From Candidatus Hebobacteria bacterium (GTDB lineage: Bacteria; Armatimonadota; Hebobacteria; Hebobacterales; Hebobacteraceae), in assembly GCA_029821235.1 (NCBI GenBank), contig JALGTT010000103.1, forward strand, positions 1-7,414: 7,414 nt of DNA. The letters are read 5' to 3'. Below, in pieces: positions 1 through 5,908 of the stretch. The translations under genes were made by a program, and so were the position numbers. The notes beneath the pieces are model-generated. The model saw nothing but the letters and a program-made list of their open reading frames with translations. It made no database searches and had not been told where the DNA came from. The stretch's first letter is position 1. Every line of letters begins with the position of its first letter.

Positions 1-42
1 GCGCCGTTGAGCGCGGCACCAAAGGTCTCGGCGAGGAGCTAG
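1..42 (+). CDS. Possible C-terminal tail of an upstream gene (partial)
   Basis: Reading from base 1, this frame is open for 13 codons with mostly G or C in third positions and stops at TAG 40-42, three bases before the ATG at 46. That would fit the last codons of an upstream gene in the same operon. Another frame, starting at base 3, is also open and would run on to about 200 inside the next gene, so the assignment is weak. Nothing can be said about function. Confidence 0.25.
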   Translation, partial: APLSAAPKVSARS

Positions 43-45
43 AGG

Positions 46-1605
46 ATGACCAGAGGAGATGCCCGGTGGAGGGCGTTCTGGGTAATGATGGCGGCGGTGT
101 TGGCCATCGCCGGCGGAGGGATTCTCTGGGGGGCGAAGGCGAATCCGGAGACCTCAGGTCTCTCACAGCCCGTGGAGGGCATCCAGATCGTCACCCCTGA
201 GTCCGGCTCACGGGTGCGCGGCGTGGTGCGGGTGAAAGCCGACTGGGACGACCCCAGCGGATATCTCATATACCGCGTGGACGGCGAGTTCGTGTATGCG
301 AGCAGCAGTCCCTACGAGATGCGCTGGGACTCCAGCACCATCACGGACGGCGAGCACGTCATCACCGCCGACGCCTACGATTCCGACGGGGTCTACCACG
401 GAACCAGTTCTGTCAAGGTGGTGGTCGAGAACACCATCCCCACCCCGCCGGAGGGAGTGCTGTTGCAGGTGCGGTTCACGGACGAGGACCACTTCGTCCG
501 ACGATTCCAGGCGAGAAGTGAGATCGGCGCCCTCACCTCCCAGCAGGCTCTTCCCCAGGGCTTCGAAGTGCTCAGTGGCCACATGAAGTGCGAACTCACG
601 CAGAGCGTGATGGACGCTTTCTACGAGGGAAACTCCGCGCTGGTGAGGAACCGCCTGCGGCAGGGAGAGATCGCCGTCGGCGGAGCGCGCCGCACTCTAC
701 CCGAGGTGGGCCGGTATGCCATGGTGCAGATCTCCCGCAACGGGTTGGCTGTGCCCGCGGCCGCGGCGGTAAGCCGGCCGCGGCTCGGCCTTGGCGAGAT
801 TTCGCTGGCGCTGCCGGACGTTCCGGTGTTCCCCGGCGATCAGTGGGAGTCGCCCCTGGGCGCGGTCTTCGATATCTACACCCGGCAGGCGGTGTTCGTG
901 CAGGCCACGCACACCTTCGAGGGCCTCCGCTGGTTCCGCGGGCACGAGTGCGCGCTGATCACCTCCACGTACTCGGCGGCCAGGGTGCCCCTCTATGACG
1001 CGGGCGAGCAGCAGACGGCGAGCAGCAACGGCATCCCTGGGGGGGGATTCCGCCTCGAACTGACCCAGATGATGGGCGGTGGTCGCAGAGGAGGGGGCCC
1101 AAGAGGCACCGGAGGAAGCCAAAGAGGCACCCGGACCGGCAGTCGGGCCCAGCGCGCCGCCCCGGGCACCGGCACGGGCGGCGCCACGCGCGCTCGCCCG
1201 GGGACCATAACCCTGGAGAGCGTTCGCCTGGCAAATGCAAAGGGGACTCGTCGCACCTACCTCACCACCGTCACGGGGCGCGTGCTCCACACAGAGGATG
1301 TGGTGATGGGCAAACTGGAGTTCCGGGCCGTCACGCAACTGGCCTCCTCCTCCGGCGGATACTCCGTCAGCCTCACGCAGATGATGGGAGGCGGCAGACG
1401 AGGAGGCGGCATGCGAGGAGGCGGCATGCGGGGCGGCGGCATGCGGGGTGGCGGCGCGGGCCGGGGTAGCAGGCGCACCGCCGGAGGCGCTCAGACTCGG
1501 AGAGCGACCTCCCCGAGCGCCCGGACATCTGCTCCCTCGGCCAAGGAAGTCCCGGCCAATCTGGACTACGCGCTGAAGCTCACCGGAGATCTGCTGATTA
1601 GGTGA
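46..1605 (+). CDS. Secreted or anchored Ig-like domain protein with Gly/Arg-rich segments
   Basis: The product has 519 residues and no exact family that I recognise. A hydrophobic segment at about residues 11-30, after a basic N-terminus, is a signal peptide or anchor; AKA at 30-32 is a possible cleavage site. Residues about 46-130 look like a bacterial Ig-like domain of the Big_7 kind, with a TPESGSRV start, a YRVDG strand, an SSPYEMRWDS segment and a DGEHVITADAYDSDG segment. The rest (about 135-519) looks like a beta-rich extracellular domain (for example GDQWESPLG, then EGLRWFRGHECALI) interrupted by two low-complexity insertions rich in Gly, Arg, Ser and Thr, near 342-385 and 446-500. Each insertion begins with the same 13 residues, LTQMMGGGRRGGG (339-351 and 443-455), and the second continues with three MRGGG units. 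The ATG is supported by GAGGAG at 33-38, seven bases upstream. It probably acts outside the membrane in binding or surface structure; no catalytic motif is visible. The next gene on the strand is an exported TlpA-like protein. Confidence 0.85.
   Translation: MTRGDARWRAFWVMMAAVLAIAGGGILWGAKANPETSGLSQPVEGIQIVTPESGSRVRGVVRVKADWDDPSGYLIYRVDGEFVYASSSPYEMRWDSSTITDGEHVITADAYDSDGVYHGTSSVKVVVENTIPTPPEGVLLQVRFTDEDHFVRRFQARSEIGALTSQQALPQGFEVLSGHMKCELTQSVMDAFYEGNSALVRNRLRQGEIAVGGARRTLPEVGRYAMVQISRNGLAVPAAAAVSRPRLGLGEISLALPDVPVFPGDQWESPLGAVFDIYTRQAVFVQATHTFEGLRWFRGHECALITSTYSAARVPLYDAGEQQTASSNGIPGGGFRLELTQMMGGGRRGGGPRGTGGSQRGTRTGSRAQRAAPGTGTGGATRARPGTITLESVRLANAKGTRRTYLTTVTGRVLHTEDVVMGKLEFRAVTQLASSSGGYSVSLTQMMGGGRRGGGMRGGGMRGGGMRGGGAGRGSRRTAGGAQTRRATSPSARTSAPSAKEVPANLDYALKLTGDLLIR
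1396..1455 (+). repeat. 15-bp tandem repeat encoding (R/M)RGGG units
   Basis: Four consecutive 15-base units lie at 1396-1410, 1411-1425, 1426-1440 and 1441-1455. The last three encode MRGGG and the first encodes RRGGG. Units differ only at a few positions, mostly synonymous, and the array stays in frame because the unit is a multiple of three. Such arrays can change copy number by slippage without breaking the reading frame. Confidence 0.85.
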
Positions 1606-1622
1606 AGGTGGCAGCCAATCAA

Positions 1623-1668
1623 GGCGGACGTCGGGCGCAACGCCGGCACGGCGTTGTTGCCCGTCGCC
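1623..1668 (+). other. Long intergenic hairpin between the Ig-like and TlpA-like genes
   Basis: The core is a perfect 8-bp stem, CAACGCCG (1638-1645) with CGGCGTTG (1649-1656), around a three-base GCA loop. It is extended by GGGC (1633-1636) with GCCC (1659-1662), then GAC/GTC and GGC/GCC (1623-1629 with 1663-1668), with small internal loops. No T-run follows on the + strand, so it is not a classical intrinsic terminator. It may instead be an mRNA processing or stability element, or a rho-dependent pause. It occupies half of the 91-base gap and ends 28 bases before the next start codon. Confidence 0.5.
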
Positions 1669-1696
1669 ATTTGTGACAGGGGGAAGGTGAATTCTC

Positions 1697-2578
1697 ATGC
1701 GATCCCTCGTCTGCTCCAGCCTCCTCATCCTATTGCTCGTGCTCCCGCCCGCGTGGGCGGTCAGTGAAGGCGACCCCGCTCCCGAGTTCGCCCTTCCCTC
1801 CCTTTCCGGCGAAACAGTGTCCCTCTCGTCTCTGCAGGGAAAAGTGGTGGCGGTGGCGTTCTGGGCGACGTGGACCAAACACGCCGCCACTCAACTCCAG
1901 GAACTGGAGACGCTCGAGCGCGATCTGGGGCCGCAGGGGTTCGTGGTGGTGGCGGTTAACCGGCGCGAGACCAGGGAGAAGGTGGCTGATTTCTGCGAAG
2001 CCAACAAACTGTCTCTACGCGTTCTGCTGGACGGCGGAGAGGCGGCGCGCGCCTATGGAGTGAACGGGCTGCCGGATGTCTGGATAGTGGACAGGGAGGG
2101 GGTGTTGAAAGCCCGCTTCATCGGCTACAGCCCGGCAGACCTGCCGCGCATGCGCGCGCTGGTCGAAGGAGCGCTCGCCCCTCCCGAGGAGGAGAAGACG
2201 CCCGAGGAGGAGCCCGCCCCTCCGCCCGAACTTCCCGCGCGTCTGAAGGCTTACGCCCGGCTGCAAATAGGGGCCGCGCACATCAACATCGGGGACGCCT
2301 TCGTGAAGGCGGGTTACCCGGATGAGGGCCACTACCAGAGCGCCCGGGAGGAGTTCACCGCGGGCATCGCCCTGGATCCGCAGAACGCGGACCTGCACGT
2401 CTGGCTGGGCCTCGCCCTGGAGCGCCTGGGGGACCCGGAAGGCGCCGGGGACGAGTATCAGACCGCTCTGAAACTGAATCCCCGCAACACCTACGCGCAG
2501 GATTCGTTGCGGCGGCTGGGGGTTCCCTGGCCGCCCCCCGGCGAGCAGGACGAGCAGTCGCCGGCCCCGGTCAACTGA
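1697..2578 (+). CDS. Exported TlpA-like thioredoxin-fold protein lacking CxxC, fused to TPR repeats
   Basis: The product has 293 residues. Residues 1-21 are a signal peptide (LLILLLVLPPAWA ending in AWA). Residues about 24-158 match the TlpA/AhpC-TSA-like redoxin fold: a GDPAPEFALPSLSG start, the strand KVVAVAFWATW, and GLPDVWIVD carrying the expected cis-proline. Where active relatives have WCxxC, this protein reads W59-T-K-H-A63, so both redox cysteines are absent and disulfide exchange or reduction is not expected. Residues 159-180 are a Pro/Glu-rich linker. Residues about 181-276 form at least two TPR units, including the YQSAREEFTAGIALDPQNAD and YQTALKLNPRN segments, a protein-protein interaction module. 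The start is supported by GGGGGAAGG about ten bases upstream of ATG 1697. It probably acts in the periplasm or at the envelope as a binding or scaffold protein. It may be co-transcribed with the upstream Ig-like protein, although a hairpin lies between them. Its last 8 bases overlap the end of the convergent rhomboid gene. Confidence 0.88.
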   Translation: MRSLVCSSLLILLLVLPPAWAVSEGDPAPEFALPSLSGETVSLSSLQGKVVAVAFWATWTKHAATQLQELETLERDLGPQGFVVVAVNRRETREKVADFCEANKLSLRVLLDGGEAARAYGVNGLPDVWIVDREGVLKARFIGYSPADLPRMRALVEGALAPPEEEKTPEEEPAPPPELPARLKAYARLQIGAAHINIGDAFVKAGYPDEGHYQSAREEFTAGIALDPQNADLHVWLGLALERLGDPEGAGDEYQTALKLNPRNTYAQDSLRRLGVPWPPPGEQDEQSPAPVN

Positions 2579-3308
2579 TCCAGCGCAGCCTGCGTCTCGG
2601 CTCGAACTTGCGCACCAGGGCCCACCCGGCGAGGAACCCCCCGATGTGGGCGAACACGGCCACCCCGCCGGCCACGCCCCCGTGTGCGCCTATTCCCTGA
2701 AGCAACTGGAACAGGAACCACAGGAACAGCACCAGCCCCGCGGGCAGCGCTACCACGGTGATGAAGAAGAACGGAAACACCAGACAGTAGACGCGCGCTC
2801 CGGGGAACTTGACATAGTAGGCCCCCAGCACCCCCGCTATCGCCCCGCTCGCCCCGATCATGGGGACCGGAGAGCCGATGCTCACGAGTATCTGCGCGCC
2901 TGCCGCCAGCACCCCGCAAAGGAGGTAGAAGATCAGAAAGCGCGCGTGCCCGAGCAGGTCCTCCACGTTGTTTCCGAAGATCCACAGGTAGAGCATGTTG
3001 GAGCCGAGATGGAAGAGCCCCCCGTGGAGAAACATCGAGGTGAACACGCTCAGCCAAATGGGATCCAGGGGTGCGACCGGGGCCTGCACTCGCACCACCT
3101 CCGCCAGCAGCGCCGGGGGCAAGACCTCGACCAGGCTGGCCTGCCCCAGCAGAACGGCCGGAATCGCCCCATGGGTGTACACGAAGAGCATCCCCGCCGG
3201 CACCGGCAGGAGCAGCTGGTACAGGTATACCACCACATTGGCGGCGATCAGCCCGACCACCACCACCGGAAAGGTGCGAGTTGGATTCTCGTCACGAAAG
3301 GGGATCAA
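2571..3308 (-). CDS. Rhomboid family intramembrane serine protease
   Basis: The product has 245 residues, is highly hydrophobic and has about six membrane helices, the usual size of the compact bacterial rhomboids. Family motifs are all present: the N-terminal MIPFRDENPTR, HGGLFHLGSNMLYLWIFG in TM2 (His95, His100 and the oxyanion Asn104), GASG with the catalytic Ser154 in TM4, and AHIGGFLAG with the catalytic His221 in TM6. It should cleave transmembrane segments of other proteins within the lipid bilayer. The start codon is TTG at 3308-3306; this start is chosen because it places the conserved N-terminal motif exactly and has GGGAG six bases upstream. There is no close in-frame ATG. An extended loop between TM1 and TM2 (about residues 36-84) is typical of the family. 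The substrate is unknown. The gene ends inside the last codons of the convergent TlpA-like gene, with no room for a separate terminator. Confidence 0.95.
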   Translation of the reverse strand: MIPFRDENPTRTFPVVVVGLIAANVVVYLYQLLLPVPAGMLFVYTHGAIPAVLLGQASLVEVLPPALLAEVVRVQAPVAPLDPIWLSVFTSMFLHGGLFHLGSNMLYLWIFGNNVEDLLGHARFLIFYLLCGVLAAGAQILVSIGSPVPMIGASGAIAGVLGAYYVKFPGARVYCLVFPFFFITVVALPAGLVLFLWFLFQLLQGIGAHGGVAGGVAVFAHIGGFLAGWALVRKFEPRRRLRWIS

Positions 3309-3328
3309 CTGACGCTCCCGCGAATAAC

Positions 3329-3349
3329 GGCCCCTGGTGGGCAGGGGCC
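3329..3349 (-). terminator. Perfect GC-rich hairpin upstream of the rhomboid gene; terminator or leader stem
   Basis: GGCCCCTG (3329-3336) and CAGGGGCC (3342-3349) form a perfect 8-bp stem around a five-base loop. In the - direction it lies about 115 bases after the stop of the glycosyltransferase-like gene and is followed by GTTATT, a poor T-tract, so it could terminate that transcript. It also lies about 20 bases before the TTG start and just ahead of the ribosome-binding site of the rhomboid gene, so it could equally be a stem in that gene's 5' leader. The sequence does not decide between these. Confidence 0.4.
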
Positions 3350-3355
3350 TTCATG

Positions 3356-3364
3356 AGAATACCA
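3356..3364 (-). promoter_or_regulatory. Candidate extended -10 promoter element for the rhomboid gene
   Basis: On the - strand this reads TGGTATTCT, which matches the extended -10 pattern TGnTATnnT. No convincing -35 hexamer is seen at the usual spacing, as is common for extended -10 promoters. Transcription from here would start close to 3349, placing the perfect hairpin at the very 5' end of the rhomboid mRNA. A short motif of this kind can occur by chance, although AT-rich hexamers are scarce in this sequence. Confidence 0.25.
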
Positions 3365-3464
3365 CACCGGCCCCGCCAATCCTTGGGCGCGCCGCGCCGC
3401 GATGGGTCATCAGGTGTCCATGGCAGCGTCGTCCGGCTTGCGCGGCGCATACGTCGGAGACTGC

Positions 3465-4718
3465 CTACCCGTGCGCGATCCGCCCGGTGACATACAGGAA
3501 CATCAGCCCGAGATTGGCGGCGATGGCCGCGCCGGCGATCGCCAGCACTCTTCGGGAATGGCGTTGGCCGATTTCGCTCACGAACGCGCTCAGGCCCAGC
3601 ACGAAGACCGGGAAGAGGCTGAGAAACCGGCGGGAGCCATAGGCGTCCCCGGCCCACCAGTCCCTGGTGCAGGAGTTGATGTAGGACTCCAGCAGGAACA
3701 CCGCCAGCATGGCGACCACCCTGCCCCGCGCCTCCCGCGCCATGAGCCCCAACCCGAGCAGCGCGAACAGCCAGACGGGGGTCCACGTGAACAGTCCGTG
3801 GTGGTGGGAGAACCAGACCTGGAGCGGATGGGGATTCCAGAGATTCAGATAGCCCGGCCCCTGAGGGATCACCAGGGGGCGGCCGTGAGTCTGCTGCCAG
3901 ATGACCATCTGGGGCAGGAACACCAGGCCTGCGGCCGCGATGGTTGCCAGCCACCGGCCGGCCGTTCTTCGTCCTCCGCCCGACGCGGCCGCGGTCAGGG
4001 GAAGGAGCAGGAGCAGGCTGTCCTGGGGCCGAATCAACGCGGCCAGGCCCCCTACCGCTCCCATCACCGCCCAGCGCGGCCACGGCTCCTTCGCGTCGGT
4101 CCGCAGCCACATCCACACCAGCAGAGAGGTGGCGAGGATGCCGGGGCCATGACTCATGGTGGGCTCGAAAAAGAAATAGTAGAGCGCAGGGCTGGCCGAG
4201 AGCGCGGTGAGGGCCGCCACTCCCGGAGCCGGAGGCCAACCGCGGCCGCGCTTCTCCATCCACCAGGCCGCCGCCTTCAGTGCGAACCAGACCCCCAGCA
4301 GGCCGTAGAACAGCGTGGCCAGCGCTACCGAGAGTTGGTAGGCCATGCTGTACCCGTCCCTGGCCGCCTCCACCCCCAGCCGGCCGGCGATGAGAGTGGC
4401 AGTGTCCCCGATGGCGAAGGCCGGCATCCATAGCAGCGAGGCCCCGATGGTGAAGGCGGTGGGGGTGGGCCGGCCGGGGCGAATATCCGGGGCTGTCTCC
4501 CCCGTCTGCGCCGCCCATACGTTGAACTGATTGCTCAGGTCGAGATCGCGGTCCAGGTAGAGGGAGGCGCAGGAGGCGTAGTACCAGTCCCCGTCATTGG
4601 TGATCCAAGTGGTGCGCTCTCCGTGGAAGGCGCGGAAGAACTGGAGCATGGAGAGCGCGATGCCGCACAGGATGAGCAGATTGCGCCAGCGGCGGAGCCA
4701 GACCTGTCCGGTATGCAT
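3465..4718 (-). CDS. Polytopic membrane protein resembling GT-C (family 39-like) glycosyltransferases
   Basis: The product has 417 residues with about nine to ten hydrophobic segments. After the first helix (about residues 13-28) comes a loop with acidic residues, NDGDWYYASCASLYLDRDLD, in the position where GT-C enzymes carry catalytic or metal-binding Asp/Glu. Other recognisable segments are GASLLWMPAFAIGD, SPALYYFFFEPTMSHG, HHGLFTWTPVWLFALLG and DWWAGDAYGSRRFLSLFPVF; this pattern is familiar from bacterial membrane proteins annotated as family 39 or PMT-like glycosyltransferases. Such enzymes transfer sugars from polyprenyl-phosphate donors outside the membrane, but acceptor and donor here are unknown and activity is inferred. 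The ATG at 4718 has no clear Shine-Dalgarno sequence and overlaps a 10-bp palindrome. The gene is divergent from the sugar ABC operon, with 111 bases between start codons, and lies 156 bases upstream of the rhomboid gene on the same strand. Confidence 0.72.
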   Translation of the reverse strand: MHTGQVWLRRWRNLLILCGIALSMLQFFRAFHGERTTWITNDGDWYYASCASLYLDRDLDLSNQFNVWAAQTGETAPDIRPGRPTPTAFTIGASLLWMPAFAIGDTATLIAGRLGVEAARDGYSMAYQLSVALATLFYGLLGVWFALKAAAWWMEKRGRGWPPAPGVAALTALSASPALYYFFFEPTMSHGPGILATSLLVWMWLRTDAKEPWPRWAVMGAVGGLAALIRPQDSLLLLLPLTAAASGGGRRTAGRWLATIAAAGLVFLPQMVIWQQTHGRPLVIPQGPGYLNLWNPHPLQVWFSHHHGLFTWTPVWLFALLGLGLMAREARGRVVAMLAVFLLESYINSCTRDWWAGDAYGSRRFLSLFPVFVLGLSAFVSEIGQRHSRRVLAIAGAAIAANLGLMFLYVTGRIAHG

Positions 4719-4763
4719 GCATGTGCGATTCGGCGGAGGGAAACCGGCTCCCTGCCTTCGGGG

Positions 4764-4781
4764 GGGTGTTGCGTAACACCC
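4764..4781. promoter_or_regulatory. Operator-like inverted repeat in the divergent intergenic region
   Basis: GGGTGTT and AACACCC form a perfect 7-bp inverted repeat around GCGT. It is flanked by an outer CTGCC (4752-4756) and GGCAG (4787-4791) pair that could extend the stem with small internal loops. It lies midway between the divergent starts of the glycosyltransferase-like gene and the MalF-type permease, about 50 bases upstream of the permease ATG. Sugar-uptake operons are often controlled at such sites by LacI- or GntR-family repressors. No regulator gene is present here, so this is inference; an RNA stem in the operon leader is the alternative. Confidence 0.35.
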
Positions 4782-4829
4782 GGGCCGGCAGAAGGAGACG
4801 CGCTCCCTCGTGCGAAACTCCTAGGCGAG

Positions 4830-5895
4830 ATGAGTGCGGCAGAGCAAAAACTCGGCGGCAAGCGCAGGGGGGTCAGTCTGGACAACCCCTATGTGTTCGT
4901 TCTCCCCGCGCTGATCCTGTTCGGGATGTTCTCCCTGTACCCCATCCTGCGCTCTCTCTACCTGAGTTTCTTCGACTACAACTTCCTGCGGCCCGAGCAG
5001 ATGCACTTCGTGGGCTGGGGGAACTACCAGGAGATCCTGCGCGACGAGCGGGTGATGGGGTGGCCGGGGATCGTCACCCCCCAGGGGCCGCTGGCGTGGT
5101 GGCAGATCCCGCTCTACCCGTTCCTGGTGTTGTGGCTCACCGTGAACTCCCCCGGCGGCGCCTTCTGGAACACCATTCGCTTCACCATCATGTACGTTCC
5201 CCCGGCGGTGGTGCTGCCGCTGTTCCTGGCGGTGATGGTGGACAAGGCCGGCAGGCTTTCCGGGCTGTTCGCTGCCGCTGTTCCTGGCGGTGATGGTGGA
5301 CAAGGCCGGCAGGCTTTCCGGGCTGTTCCGCACCCTCAACTTCGTGCCGGTGGTGGTGTCGGTGGCGGTGGTCTCCATCATCTGGATGTGGATCTACCAC
5401 CCGGAGTACGGGGTGGTGAACACCCTGCTGCGGCAGGTCGGGGTGAAAAAGGAGTTCAACTGGCTGTCCGACCCGAAGCTGGCGATGCCCGCGGTGGTGG
5501 CGATGTGCGTCTGGGCCGGGATGGGCTTCAACATGCTGTTGTATCTGGTCGGGCTCCAGCGCATCTCACCCGAACTGCATGAAGCGGCGCGGGTGGATGG
5601 AGCGACGGGCTGGCAGGTGTTCTGGGGGGTGACGCTCCCGCTGCTGCGGCCCACCGTTTTCCTGGTGGGTCTGCTCGCCCTGATCGGAGCGCTCAAGGTG
5701 TTCGCGCAGATGTTCATCATGACCGGCGGCGGGCCGGCCGATTCCACGCTGTCCATGGTGCTCTACCTATACAACATCGCGTTCCGCTACGGCCGGTTCC
5801 GGTTCGGGTACGCCTCCGCGCTGGCGTGGGCGCTGGCCGCCTTCATCTTCGTGGTCTCGCTGATTTCCTTCCGACTCTCCCGGGAGCGGAGTTGA
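4830..5895 (+). pseudogene. MalF-type sugar ABC transporter permease, frameshifted by a 58-bp duplication
   Basis: This is the first inner-membrane permease subunit of a carbohydrate ABC importer. ATG 4830 opens a frame starting MSAAEQKLGG, with the typical N-terminal helix NPYVFVLPALILFGMFSLYP and RSLYLSFFDYNF. At 5213-5328 a 58-base segment is repeated exactly, shifting the frame by +1, so this frame runs into unrelated low-quality sequence and stops at 5582 (250 residues). The true continuation is in another frame and ends at TGA 5893-5895. Removing one copy leaves 1008 bases, exactly 336 codons (335 residues and a stop), and joins the helices smoothly. In the collapsed protein the ATPase-contacting EAA loop is E232-A-A-R-V-D-G ending at L250-P251. 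The ribosome-binding site is weak next to the ATG; GAAGGAG lies about 33 bases upstream. The MalG-type gene follows immediately. The gene is either genuinely broken or the duplication is an assembly error. Confidence 0.85.
5213..5328 (+). repeat. Perfect 58-bp direct tandem duplication inside the MalF-type gene
   Basis: Bases 5213-5270 and 5271-5328 are identical and directly adjacent. The unit begins GCTGCCGCTGTTCC and ends GGGCTGTTC. Since 58 is not a multiple of three, the second copy puts downstream codons out of frame. The absence of any mismatch means it is either very recent or an artefact. Confidence 0.97.
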
Positions 5896-5908
5896 TGCGC
5901 ACTGGTCG

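Noticed and set aside
1396..1455. CRISPR-like array
   Set aside because: The 15-base units are directly adjacent with no spacers and encode an in-frame peptide repeat.
697..1890. Long open frame (397 codons) on the - strand opposite the Ig-like and TlpA-like genes
   Set aside because: It is low-complexity Ala/Gly/Arg/Pro sequence of the kind produced opposite GC-rich genes. It spans two well-supported + strand genes and their gap and shows no family motif.
3292..4518. Long open frames on both strands overlapping the glycosyltransferase-like gene (3292-4518 - and 3402-4433 +)
   Set aside because: Both read as charged, Pro/Gly/Arg/His-rich sequence with no membrane or domain pattern. The 3465-4718 frame has clear helices and family segments.
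4713..4722. Ten-base palindrome ATGCATGCAT at the start codon of the glycosyltransferase-like gene
   Set aside because: It is short, has no flanking symmetry, and is largely explained by the start codon and neighbouring His codons. It is not enough to call an operator.
4810..4824. Tiny leader frame (GTG then three codons and TAG) ahead of the MalF-type gene, behind GAAGGAG
   Set aside because: Four codons with no regulatory codon pattern could easily be chance. The Shine-Dalgarno-like sequence is 12 bases away, longer than usual.
5213..5328. Programmed ribosomal frameshift joining the two parts of the MalF-type gene
   Set aside because: There is no slippery heptamer or stimulatory structure evident, and a frameshift would leave about 19 duplicated codons in a helix. 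Duplication of DNA explains everything.
5290..5895. A separate short permease gene starting inside the duplication
   Set aside because: The GTG/ATG candidates near 5290 have no ribosome-binding site and lie inside a membrane helix. The segment is simply the second part of the frameshifted MalF-type gene.
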